Positions 1-7,763 of a stretch of DNA of 9,022 nucleotides are shown here, in pieces. The first letter of the stretch is position 1. Each line of letters opens with the position of its first letter. This DNA is from CAWUEX02 sp038148375 (GTDB lineage Bacteria; Pseudomonadota; Alphaproteobacteria; Rhodospirillales; Rhodospirillaceae): contig JAYQVH010000060.1 in assembly GCA_038148375.1 (NCBI GenBank), forward strand, positions 1-9,022, given 5' to 3'. Under the pieces are notes generated by a model. The model was not told the origin of the DNA, ran no database searches, and saw only the letters and a list, made by a program, of their open reading frames with translations. Made by a program: the position numbers and the translations under genes.

Positions 1-1
1 T

Positions 2-2408
2 TACTCCCTTACGCAATCACCCCAATCTGTCCCATTGGTGCTGACGGGGGACAGCTCTGGCGCAGCAAGTCGCTATCGAAGAAATCACGGTTACGTCCCG
101 TAAGCGTGAAGAGTCACTACTTGAAATTCCTGTCTCGGTGACGGCGTTTTCTCAGAACGATCTTGATTCTCTGGGAATCAATTCTCTCGATGCCATCTCC
201 GACATGACTCCGGGTTTCCAGTTCTGGAACTCCGGTGCCGGGACTCCCGGCCGGGCCAATGCCATCGTGAGTTTCCGCGGGCTCAGCGTGTTCCAGCCGA
301 ATCCCACCAGCCAAAGCGGGTCCGTCTTTTGGAACGGCGGTTACATGGCTGCCGGTTCCGCGTTCCTTCCCATTTACGATGTTGAGCGCGTCGAAATCAT
401 TAAAGGGCCTCAAACCGCCTTATACGGAACAAACACATTTGCCGGCGCGGTGAATTTCGTGCCTGCAAGCCCGGGAGATGAATTCTCTGGTAAAGCGTCC
501 GTTTCCTATTCACCGTCCCATCAAGACGGCTACAACATCACCGCCGCAGCAGGCGGACCGGTGACGGATAAGTTCGGCCTGCGTGTCGCTGGGATGCACG
601 AGCGTGTTGGCGGGGATTGGTATTACGACAACGGCGAAGCGCTCGGTGAGGAGAACACGACCTCCATCAGTGCCACCGCCGAATTCGAACCATCGGAGTC
701 ATTCAGGCTCAAACTCAATGGGTTTTATGTAGATGGCGATGACACATCGGGTCACGTTTCGCAGCTTGGTCCAGTGCTGCCAGGTGATTGTAATATCATT
801 TACACGGGCGACTTTAAGTCGATCGAAACGCGGGAAATCACGCGCTCCTACACAACCGATCTGTCTACGTTACCGCGCCGCACGTTCTGCGGGGAAATAC
901 CTGACTTTGATGATCCCAATGTCCCGTTGAATTTCTCAGCCGCGGCCACCATCACGGACGCGGTCCTTTCGGGCGGCGATGGCGTTGCCTTGCTCTCCAA
1001 CCTGCCGCCGGAGTTGAAGGGCCATGTTCCGAATTGGCCTGGTAAACTAGGTGGGAACTATGACCTGTGGCGGGTCGATCTTGGCGCGGAATATGACGTC
1101 GCCAACGATCACACCTTTTCGTTTCAGATTGCCCGCGGCGAATCCGGAGCTTTCAATCTTTCCGACAGCAATCACGGGCTGCCGCGCCCCGGGAACCCTG
1201 AAACCGCGGGTATCCGTCTTGGGTCCATCGTCCGCGGTACAGTCGATACAAACGTCGAAGCCCGTATCACATCGGGTGACGAAGAACGTCTTCGCTACAT
1301 GATCGGCGTCAATTACTACAAGCTCAGGAATTACCAAGGCTTCAACTCGGGGACGTGGTTTGTTTTGCGGGAAACGCGGGAAAACTACGGCGTCTTCGGC
1401 AGTTTGGACTATGACATCACCGAAGAATTCACGTTGTCTCTTGAAGGCCGCTACGCTGAAGATGATCTCACCGTCGATTTCTCGGGGACCACTGGGCAAA
1501 ACCCGTATTCGATTGAGGACCGAACCCAGTCATTCGGCAAGTTCATGCCACGTGTCATATTGTCATACCAACCGACGGATGACTTGAACATCTACACCAA
1601 CTGGTCGCAGAGCTACATTCAAGGCCAGAACAGTGAAGCGGCGCGGTATCGCGATCTGACGGGGATCGACCTCGGCATTGGCGTGTTTACACCTACCCAA
1701 AAGCTCGACGCCTATGAAATCGGTGTCAAGCAAACACCGCTCGACTGGCTGAACTACTCTCTTGCCGGCTACTATTACGATTGGAAAAACCAGACCTTCG
1801 GTGACGTGGTCTTTACGGCCATTGGTTTTGTCAGCGCCCAGGTGCCGGGCGACTCCCGGGTCTACGGCCTCGATTTCGAGACCAATATGTCCCCGACCGA
1901 GTGGTTCGATTTGACTCTCGGCTTGACGTACCTTGACGTCAAGTTCACCGACTACGCGGCTGCAGGTAGCCCGCCCACTGCTGTTTTTGCGGTCGGTGCA
2001 AACCCGGGCCGCCAACCGGGTGAGTTGTTCTCAGCCGATGGCAACACACCGCGGTATACGCCGGAGTGGCGGGGTAATTTCACGGGCACACTCAATGTAG
2101 ACAGATTGACCGGAATGGAACGTCCGGCCTGGATTAGCCTGACCGGTACTTGGCAAGATGACTTCTTTGTCGACAACCACAACTACGGGCGTGTCAAAGG
2201 CTTTTGGAAGTTCAATATGCGGGCTGGCGTCGCAGTCAGCGACCAGTTAACCGTCGAACTCTACGGCAACAACATCACCAATGATCTGAGCCGCGGTAAC
2301 TTTGGCGGAACGACAACCGCCATCGGTACGCCGAACGGTGACCGTAAGACCTTTGGCCCGATCTCAACCAAGCGTGAAGTTGGCGTCAAGCTCTCGGCGA
2401 CGTTCTAG
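2..2408 (+). CDS. TonB-dependent outer-membrane receptor, 5' end outside the window, apparent frame break in the signal peptide
   Basis: This is an outer-membrane beta-barrel receptor that imports a ligand using TonB/ExbBD energy. Just after a signal-peptide-like end (ALAQQ, bases 54-68) comes a TonB-box-like stretch, IEEITVTSRKREE. A plug domain follows, containing IPVSVTAFS, the RGLS element, and RVEIIKGPQTALYG near bases 387-428. The rest is a barrel rich in alternating aromatic strands, ending in the terminal Phe (VGVKLSATF) usual for outer-membrane proteins. A pair of cysteines (bases about 789-791 and 888-890) probably forms a disulphide in an extracellular loop. The open frame has a GTG at 138, but that lies inside the plug, so it is not the natural start. 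Upstream the same frame meets TGA at 42-44, while the neighbouring frame (from base 2) encodes SVPLVLTG and would join ALAQQ if one G of the run 46-50 were absent. The ligand is unknown. The family call is very secure; an intact product is doubtful. Confidence 0.93.
46..50 (+). other. G homopolymer where the receptor reading frame breaks
   Basis: Five consecutive G lie between codons for ...VPLVLT and TALAQQ. With four G the two halves read as one signal peptide (SVPLVLTGTALAQQ) running straight into the TonB box. With five, the downstream frame is closed by TGA at 42-44. It could be an assembly or sequencing slip near a sequence end, a true null mutation, or slippage-based on/off switching. 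The run is short for phase variation, so an error or simple mutation is likelier. Confidence 0.6.
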
Positions 2409-2437
2409 GTCAAACCTGAAGATAGAATCCGATAATG

Positions 2438-2473
2438 CGGCGGCTGGAGAAATTCCAGCCGCCGGTTGTTTTT
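2438..2473 (+). terminator. Intrinsic terminator of the TonB receptor gene
   Basis: There is a perfect 11-bp inverted repeat, CGGCGGCTGGA (2438-2448) and TCCAGCCGCCG (2454-2464), with a five-base loop GAAAT. It is followed by GTTGTTTTT up to 2473. The hairpin begins 30 bases after the receptor stop, and the T tract abuts the stop codon of the convergent oxidase gene. Read on the - strand the hairpin is followed by CATTATCGG, a poor T tract, so it should work mainly for the + strand and only weakly, if at all, for the oxidase. Confidence 0.88.
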
Positions 2474-4060
2474 CTACGAAACGCCCAGCCCAAGAGCGCC
2501 CGGATTGAACAGATCTTTGGGATCTGTGAGCGCCTTGAGGTTCTTCAGCATCTGTTTTTGAGTTGCGTCCCTATCTCTGAGGTAGGGGTATGCCTTGCCG
2601 ATTTGAAGGTGCACGCCGCCGCACTCATACATGAGGTCGAGAATCTTGGCGTGTAAGTCGGAGACGAGGGCGCGGGCTGGCTCATTGGCCTCTGTGGCCT
2701 GGACGTTGGCGAGGATGTCATCGGACGTATGGCGCCGGTGGAATTCCTCCACTGTGTCTGGCCATATCAAGACCGGCTCAAACAGGATACCGTTTGTGCT
2801 GATGCCGGCGTATACGGCAACCTGCGAAACGCCGTAGGCGGACATCTTCACTTCGTGATCCTCGAGCAGCTTTAGATATTTGTTGTTGAAGTGGGCGACG
2901 CGCGAATACTGAAAAATTCCATGCATCGGTAGTTGCCGGCGGCCATCGCGACTGAGCATTGGGTGCGCTGGAAACGGATTGGACCTCAATACCGTCGGCA
3001 CTGTGTTTGGAATTTCTTTTCCTAGCCCTCTCATGGCAGACCGCACGGCGCGCAGCTGGCCCGTTGCGTGCGCGCGGTTGTATCCCTCGATGACGAAATT
3101 CGCCGATGAGTGAAACTTGCTGATGTACCGTCGCCCATGCATGGCCATACGCACGGCCCGCATAACTGAGCCGATCTTGTCTGGTCCGGAGCGCGCCACT
3201 TGAAGGAAGATACGCAAATCTTCGGAGAATCCTTGAGTGGTCGCATTTGTCAGGGCGGTGTGGGTTAGACCCATATTTTCTGTCGCGACATTGAGACGGG
3301 CGACCGCGCCCATGCCTTTCGCCATATCTTCAAAGCTTTGGAATCCGAAGGACAGGCCGTGCACCATCGGCTTTCGCTTTTGCAGCCGAAGCGTGACGCG
3401 GGCCTTGATACCCAGCGCGCCCGCGTCGTTGCAGAACAGGCCAGTTAGATCGGGACCATAATGGCGGAAGAAGGGCGGGCGCTGACCCTGTGCCGCTGAA
3501 CCTGTTTTGATAATGGTTCCATCAGCAAGCACGACATCAAGACTGAGAACGCTTTCTCCAGAAGGGCCGTATTTGCCGGAACCTATGCTCACGCTGCCCT
3601 GGGACACGCCGCCGCCCAGTGTCGCGTTCAGGCCCGACTGCGGTCCCATAAACGGTGTTCGCAATCCTAAAGTCGCTAAGTGAGAGTCCAATTTCTCCCA
3701 AGTGCATCCGGCCTCGGCCGTGACATACATATCCTGTTCATTTACATGCACGATATTATTCAGGGCCTGGGTATCTATGCAGACGCCGGGGGATCGCGTC
3801 GGCAGATACGCGTCGGTATATGAATATCCTCCTCCACGCGGATACATAGCCACGTCGGCTTCAGACAGGTGTTTGACAGCCAACGCGAGAGCTTCGACGC
3901 TTGTTGGCCGGATAACCAAGGCTACTGGGTCGACCTTCTTGTAGTAGTCTTGCGAGAAGTAAATCCGTTCGTTTAAATCTACTATGACGTTGTCCGGGCC
4001 GACGATATTTCTTAGGGTGGCGGTCAGCGCTTCCATACCGGATTGGCTAGACTCTGTCAT
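2474..4060 (-). CDS. FAD-linked oxidase/dehydrogenase (PCMH/VAO-type FAD-binding fold)
   Basis: This 528-residue cytoplasmic flavoenzyme has no signal peptide or membrane segment. The N-terminal half has the p-cresol methylhydroxylase-type FAD fold: the PRGGGYSYTDAYLPT loop (74-88), the EAGCTWEKL strand/helix (116-124), LGGGVSQGSVSIGSGKYGPS (148-167) then VVLADG (176-181), and DLTGLFCNDAGALGIKARVT (204-223), the counterpart of the DLTGLF-GSEGTLGI stretch in glycolate oxidase and D-lactate dehydrogenase. The C-terminal half is the substrate-cap domain and ends in LTDPKDLFNPGAL (511-523), the usual FAD-linked oxidase tail. Known members oxidise alpha-hydroxy acids, lactones or the side chains of phenols such as 4-cresol and vanillyl alcohol; which applies here cannot be told. 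The ATG is preceded by GGGAGAG at good spacing, which supports this start. The gene is transcribed divergently from the flavin monooxygenase, so the two may act on one pathway (inference). Confidence 0.88.
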   Translation of the reverse strand: MTESSQSGMEALTATLRNIVGPDNVIVDLNERIYFSQDYYKKVDPVALVIRPTSVEALALAVKHLSEADVAMYPRGGGYSYTDAYLPTRSPGVCIDTQALNNIVHVNEQDMYVTAEAGCTWEKLDSHLATLGLRTPFMGPQSGLNATLGGGVSQGSVSIGSGKYGPSGESVLSLDVVLADGTIIKTGSAAQGQRPPFFRHYGPDLTGLFCNDAGALGIKARVTLRLQKRKPMVHGLSFGFQSFEDMAKGMGAVARLNVATENMGLTHTALTNATTQGFSEDLRIFLQVARSGPDKIGSVMRAVRMAMHGRRYISKFHSSANFVIEGYNRAHATGQLRAVRSAMRGLGKEIPNTVPTVLRSNPFPAHPMLSRDGRRQLPMHGIFQYSRVAHFNNKYLKLLEDHEVKMSAYGVSQVAVYAGISTNGILFEPVLIWPDTVEEFHRRHTSDDILANVQATEANEPARALVSDLHAKILDLMYECGGVHLQIGKAYPYLRDRDATQKQMLKNLKALTDPKDLFNPGALGLGVS

Positions 4061-4132
4061 GACACTCTCCCAGAGCTATGGATGTTGGTATCGCACATGC
4101 GTCGTCGACTGTCATAGAGAAAGGTAACCGGC
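4061..4132. promoter_or_regulatory. Divergent intergenic region between the two flavoenzyme genes
   Basis: These 72 bases separate the start codons of the - strand oxidase and the + strand monooxygenase, so both promoters must lie here or reach into the coding ends. Ribosome-binding sites are visible at both edges: GGGAGAG (read on the - strand) before the oxidase and AGAAAGG before the monooxygenase. I see no convincing -35/-10 pair. TTGGTA at 4085-4090 is a possible -35, but the spacing to TCATAG (4112-4117) is too long. The only short palindrome is GTCGAC inside GTCGTCGAC. No regulator gene is adjacent. Confidence 0.45.
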
Positions 4133-5329
4133 ATGAACAGAGCCGACACGCATGTTTTGGTGATTGGTGCTGGCATAGGCGGGCTGACGACTGCACTCGC
4201 GCTTCAAAAGCATGGTTTCAGCGTCTCGGTGTTCGAGCAGGCGCCGGAACTGGGCGAGATCGGGGCTGGGTTAACCCTTTTTAAGAACGCGAACATCGCT
4301 TTCGACTACCTTGGTCTCAATCAAGTTATCGCGTCCCGTTCCGACATTCCCAATTTTGCGGCGCTGAAAGACTACAAAACGGGTGAAGTCCTCAACACGA
4401 CCAAACCGCTACGAACCGCCGCAGATACTGTTGACGGAGAGGCGTGGAAAAACACTGAATTTAACCTACGACAGATCCATCGCGCCGACCTTCATGCGAT
4501 CCTTGTTGAAAGCGTATTGGCCAAAGATCCGCACGCCATTCACCTGGGACATGCATTTCGTGGACTGATCCAGGATAAAGACTCGATCACGGCCGAATTC
4601 GAAAATGGCGCAACGGCAGCGGGTCATGTTCTGATCGGGTGCGATGGGATTCGCTCGGCTGTCCGCCAAAACCTGTACGGAAGCGACGATCCGGAGTTTC
4701 TCAATTACGTCGCTTGGCGGGGTTTAGTCCCAATCACGTCACTTCCCGATGATTTGATCACGCCCGATACGGGCGTACTGCGAGGCCAGAACAAAAGCTT
4801 TACGCGATACAAGATACGTGACGGCTCGCTGGTCAATTATGTTGCCTTTGCGCGACGCGATGATTGGACAGCAGATGGTTGGACCGTGCCTTCGACTGTA
4901 GAGGAAGTATTAGACGAGTTTGAAGACGCCGCAGACGAAGTCCGCTTGCTCGTGACCAATACACCGCCCAATACGTGCTTCAAATGGGGGCTTCTCGGCC
5001 GTGATCCACTTCCAAAGTGGACGTCGGGACGTGCTACTTTGCTCGGTGATGCGGCCCATCCCATGTTGCCATTTCTAGGGCAGGGCGCAGGTATGGCCAT
5101 TGAAGACGCGATAGTGCTGGCGCGCGCATTCGAAGCATCGCAGGATATTTTTGAAGGCCTGGAGCGTTATGAGGCGGCTCGCCGGGAGCGCACGACGTTG
5201 GTAACCCAGGGAGCACGTCATTCAGGACTGAAGATGCATGGGATACATGACGATAAGACAGAACAGATCGCCCGCGAATATAACCAGGAAACAGTCGCGA
5301 TGTATGATCCGGTCACAGTTCATGTCTGA
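4133..5329 (+). CDS. FAD-dependent monooxygenase, salicylate hydroxylase-like (class A flavoprotein hydroxylase)
   Basis: This 398-residue cytoplasmic enzyme is of the type that uses NAD(P)H and O2 to hydroxylate an aromatic or heteroaromatic substrate through a flavin hydroperoxide. All three family signatures are present: the Rossmann GAGIGG (12-17) with the ribose-binding acid at Glu35 (VFEQ), the DG motif CDGIRSAVR (170-178) and the GD motif LGDAAHPMLPFLGQGAGMAI (304-323). The substrate-domain strand YVAWRGLVP (192-200) and the HRADLH element (116-121) also fit salicylate 1-hydroxylase, 3-hydroxybenzoate 6-hydroxylase and 6-hydroxynicotinate 3-monooxygenase relatives. Length is normal for the group. 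AGAAAGG about eight bases upstream supports the ATG. The last eight bases overlap the start of the solute-binding protein gene, so the two are probably co-translated. Exact substrate unknown. No reductase partner is needed in this class. Confidence 0.92.
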   Translation: MNRADTHVLVIGAGIGGLTTALALQKHGFSVSVFEQAPELGEIGAGLTLFKNANIAFDYLGLNQVIASRSDIPNFAALKDYKTGEVLNTTKPLRTAADTVDGEAWKNTEFNLRQIHRADLHAILVESVLAKDPHAIHLGHAFRGLIQDKDSITAEFENGATAAGHVLIGCDGIRSAVRQNLYGSDDPEFLNYVAWRGLVPITSLPDDLITPDTGVLRGQNKSFTRYKIRDGSLVNYVAFARRDDWTADGWTVPSTVEEVLDEFEDAADEVRLLVTNTPPNTCFKWGLLGRDPLPKWTSGRATLLGDAAHPMLPFLGQGAGMAIEDAIVLARAFEASQDIFEGLERYEAARRERTTLVTQGARHSGLKMHGIHDDKTEQIAREYNQETVAMYDPVTVHV

Positions 5330-6863
5330 GCGCACAGTGTATCAGTTCTGGTCGCGAATTTTCAGCCTAGCCGTCCTTATCACGATCGCGACAGGCTCTA
5401 TGTCTATGGCGCAGGTCGAGCCCGGTCTCCTAAGGGCTGCGTCACCGGTGCCAGCGACAGCGTTGGGGAATCCCTATGTCCGCGATGACGGGACAAGCAT
5501 ACGCGTTGCGCTTTTCGACGCTCTTACCAGATTAACTCGCGATGCCAAGTTAAAGCCTGCTCTCGCCAAGTCCTGGAAGTCCGCCGGGCCGAATACATGG
5601 ATATTCGAATTGCGCGAAGACGTGGTTTTTCACAACGGTGCGCCGCTCAGGGCAGATGATGTTGTTGCAAATTTTGAGTTCTTAAAAAGTCCGGATGCGG
5701 CACAATTCACCATCGCCAGACATGCTGAAACAATAAGTGTTGCGGAGGCCGTGAATCCGCTGACGGTCGTTTTTACGACTCATGATCCCGATCCAATCCT
5801 TCCTAATCGCTTGGCAAACGTGACTATCGTCGAACCGAGGGTCTGGAGCGAACTTGGCGCGGATGGTTTTACGCAGGAACCGGTGGGGACGGGGCCTTTC
5901 ACGCCGGTTGATTGGGGTGCCGCTGGACGTGAGGTTGAGCTTGCAGCCTTCTCGCGGTCTTGGCGTAAGTCCCAAAGCGTAGAACGGGTGCGAATTGTGG
6001 TTCTCCCAGATTCCACGACGCGGCTTCAAGCCTTGTTGTCTGGCCAAGTGGATATCGCGGTCAACCTCGACCCTGACGCTATTCCGGAACTTGAAGCAGC
6101 GGGCTTGAAAGTTCTTGTGTTGCCTGCAGCTCACATTGTCACGTTGGCGTTGCGGAATACCGGCAATGTATCAGACGGTTTGAAAAACAAACTTGTGCGT
6201 CAGGCAATCAATTATGCGGTCAACAAAGAGATCATGGCCGAGCAGTTGCTGTCAGGACATGTCCGTGTCGTCAGTCAACCGGCAACACCTGAGGTCTTTG
6301 GGTTTAACCCGTCTCTAGAACCTTACCCATACGATCCCGAAAAGGCGCGCAGTCTGTTGGCTGCGGCAGGATATGGAGACGGTTTAGCGCTGACCTTCGG
6401 CGTCGTACCCGGTCAAACCCCCGCGGATGCGCTGTTGTTTCAATTGATCCAGCAAGACCTCGCAAACGTCGGGATAGACGTCACTTTGCGTCTGTTGTCC
6501 TTTCTTGATCTCGCGCGCCGCATCACGTCAGGGGAGTGGGACAATATTGATGCTTATTCCGGCACCCTCAGCAGCGCCTGGTTTGGGGACGCGGGTCAGG
6601 CGATAGACCGATTGTCTTGCGACTACCCCGCGACGTTTTTCTGCGAGCCGTCGATGACTGACCTCATTGAGCGAAGCGAACATGAAATGGATCGGGCGAA
6701 GCGCGAAGCATTGCTGCATGAGATCATGGCCAAGTTTCACGATCTCGCCCCTGTCCTGTACTTGGTCGACTATTCTAGTCTTACAGCAACGTTGCCACGT
6801 GTGCGCAGTTATAGCGCTCGCGCGACAGGGATGGAGTTCGAAAACATCATTCTGTCGGAATGA
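5322..6863 (+). CDS. Extracytoplasmic solute-binding protein, family 5 (peptide/nickel/opine-type ABC importer component)
   Basis: This is a periplasmic binding protein of about 513 residues. The N-terminus has the charged part SERTVYQFWSR, a hydrophobic core FSLAVLITIATG (14-25) and an SMA-Q cleavage site after residue 30, a Sec signal peptide. The mature part shows family-5 hallmarks: KPALAKSW and TWIFELREDVVFHNGAPLRA (92-111) then DDVVANFEFL, PVGTGPF (187-193), the KLVRQAINYAVNKEIM helix (290-305) and YPYDPEKARSLLAAAGY (335-351). Cys433 and Cys441 may form a disulphide. The start at 5322 overlaps the monooxygenase stop (ATGTCTGA). An in-frame ATG at 5304 and one at 5238 lie deeper in that gene and only lengthen the positive end of the signal. 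No permease or ATPase genes follow, which is unusual, since family-5 genes normally head a full ABC operon. The ligand is not predictable; some family members bind non-peptides. Confidence 0.9.
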   Translation: MSERTVYQFWSRIFSLAVLITIATGSMSMAQVEPGLLRAASPVPATALGNPYVRDDGTSIRVALFDALTRLTRDAKLKPALAKSWKSAGPNTWIFELREDVVFHNGAPLRADDVVANFEFLKSPDAAQFTIARHAETISVAEAVNPLTVVFTTHDPDPILPNRLANVTIVEPRVWSELGADGFTQEPVGTGPFTPVDWGAAGREVELAAFSRSWRKSQSVERVRIVVLPDSTTRLQALLSGQVDIAVNLDPDAIPELEAAGLKVLVLPAAHIVTLALRNTGNVSDGLKNKLVRQAINYAVNKEIMAEQLLSGHVRVVSQPATPEVFGFNPSLEPYPYDPEKARSLLAAAGYGDGLALTFGVVPGQTPADALLFQLIQQDLANVGIDVTLRLLSFLDLARRITSGEWDNIDAYSGTLSSAWFGDAGQAIDRLSCDYPATFFCEPSMTDLIERSEHEMDRAKREALLHEIMAKFHDLAPVLYLVDYSSLTATLPRVRSYSARATGMEFENIILSE

Positions 6864-6898
6864 ACTCTTCTGCTGGGTTCTCTGCGATGCGACCTGAA

Positions 6899-7750
6899 TT
6901 AGACGCCGAGTGCAGCGCGCGGATCCGCGTAAACCGTCGGATGTAACTGCTTGATCAACACGAGAATGTCGGCTGGCATTTCATCAAAGGATCGAACCTT
7001 AGCGCCCAATCCACGCGAGATCATATTACCTGGGTATCCGGCCATCTTGAGCCAAGGCGACCAAGTCAGAATGTCGTTAAAGTACCAGTCTGACAGTGGG
7101 TTGCCATTTGCTGGGTTGGCGACGTCGGCGACAGAGCCGGTGAAGGTGCTCCAGTCATTGACCCCGAAGATAAGCCGGCGTTCTTCATCATCGCTTTCAA
7201 GCTTGGTCATGTCGTCGCCATAGACCCATACCTTGTCGCCGTGAATGTAGCTTGGGCCGATCGGACTTGCATGGGTTACGAGCGTGCCCTCTTGCTCGAT
7301 CAGGGGGCTTTTGACGCCGTCTTTGGCGATGATGCGTTTGGCAGGCGCGGAGGGGAACCGCGAAACATCAACGGTTTCTCCGGTCCAAGGGTTGTCGTAG
7401 GTCTCCAGGACCTCGCCTGTTTTCGGGTCAGTGTAGACCACCATGCTGATTGTCGTGGTTTCGTATGTGCCGTCGTCGTCAATGTCCCTGGCGCTGAGCA
7501 CGGCAGCCAGCTTCATATCCCACATCGGCGTCGCGATTGGACCTTTCTGCCCCATGCGCCGGAGGTCGGCCCAAAAAAACGCGAGGGTGTCATCCATCGT
7601 GTGTGCGAGCTTGCGGAAGATCATCAGATTGTGATCGGGGTTGGCCGGATCGAGATTGAGCAACTCCGATTGTGCGAGCGCGTTGCGTCCAAATGTCGCG
7701 GTCAAAAACGGGGCGGCCGTGAGTGCGCCCAAGGCTGTTCTGCGTTTCAT
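6899..7750 (-). CDS. Exported DUF1838 family protein with twin-arginine signal
   Basis: This 283-residue protein is of unknown biochemical role. The start MKRRTALGALTAAPFLTATF plus the ALA-Q site near residue 26 gives a twin-arginine-type signal peptide, so the protein probably folds in the cytoplasm and is exported. The body matches DUF1838 as I know it: an N-terminal DPANPDHNLMIFRKL segment, an aromatic FFWADLRR strand, VVYTDPKTGEVLETYDNPW (104-122) with the NPWTGETVDV stretch most typical of the family, and a C-terminal SPWLKMAGYPGNMISRGLG (231-249). There is no recognisable catalytic signature and no cysteine in the mature part. It starts 10 bases after the nitrilase-like gene, and its ribosome-binding sequence TAAGGG contains that gene's stop codon, so expression is probably coupled. 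It converges on the solute-binding protein gene across 35 bases, where I see no good terminator. Confidence 0.78.
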   Translation of the reverse strand: MKRRTALGALTAAPFLTATFGRNALAQSELLNLDPANPDHNLMIFRKLAHTMDDTLAFFWADLRRMGQKGPIATPMWDMKLAAVLSARDIDDDGTYETTTISMVVYTDPKTGEVLETYDNPWTGETVDVSRFPSAPAKRIIAKDGVKSPLIEQEGTLVTHASPIGPSYIHGDKVWVYGDDMTKLESDDEERRLIFGVNDWSTFTGSVADVANPANGNPLSDWYFNDILTWSPWLKMAGYPGNMISRGLGAKVRSFDEMPADILVLIKQLHPTVYADPRAALGV

Positions 7751-7757
7751 GGTGAAA

Positions 7758-7763
7758 CCCTTA
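7758..7763 (-). promoter_or_regulatory. Ribosome-binding site of the DUF1838 gene overlapping the upstream stop codon
   Basis: Read on the - strand this is TAAGGG, seven bases before the DUF1838 ATG. The TAA is the stop of the nitrilase-like gene, so terminating ribosomes cover the next gene's initiation site. This arrangement is typical of coupled translation. Confidence 0.7.

Noticed and set aside
138..140. GTG as the real start of the TonB receptor
   Set aside because: Conserved TonB-box and plug residues (IEEITVTSRKREESLLEIPVS) are encoded in frame upstream of it, and a start there would give a receptor with no signal peptide.
1047..2015. Two 150-codon - strand open frames opposite the receptor
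   Set aside because: They are shadows of the strongly coding + strand, with no recognisable motifs and no initiation signals.
5238..5321. Longer start for the solute-binding protein
   Set aside because: It would overlap the monooxygenase by up to about 90 bases and add a charged stretch before the signal peptide. The ATG at 5322 overlapping the stop is the usual coupled arrangement, though 5304 cannot be excluded.
6864..6898. Terminator between the convergent solute-binding protein and DUF1838 genes
   Set aside because: No stable inverted repeat with a T tract can be found in these 35 bases in either direction.
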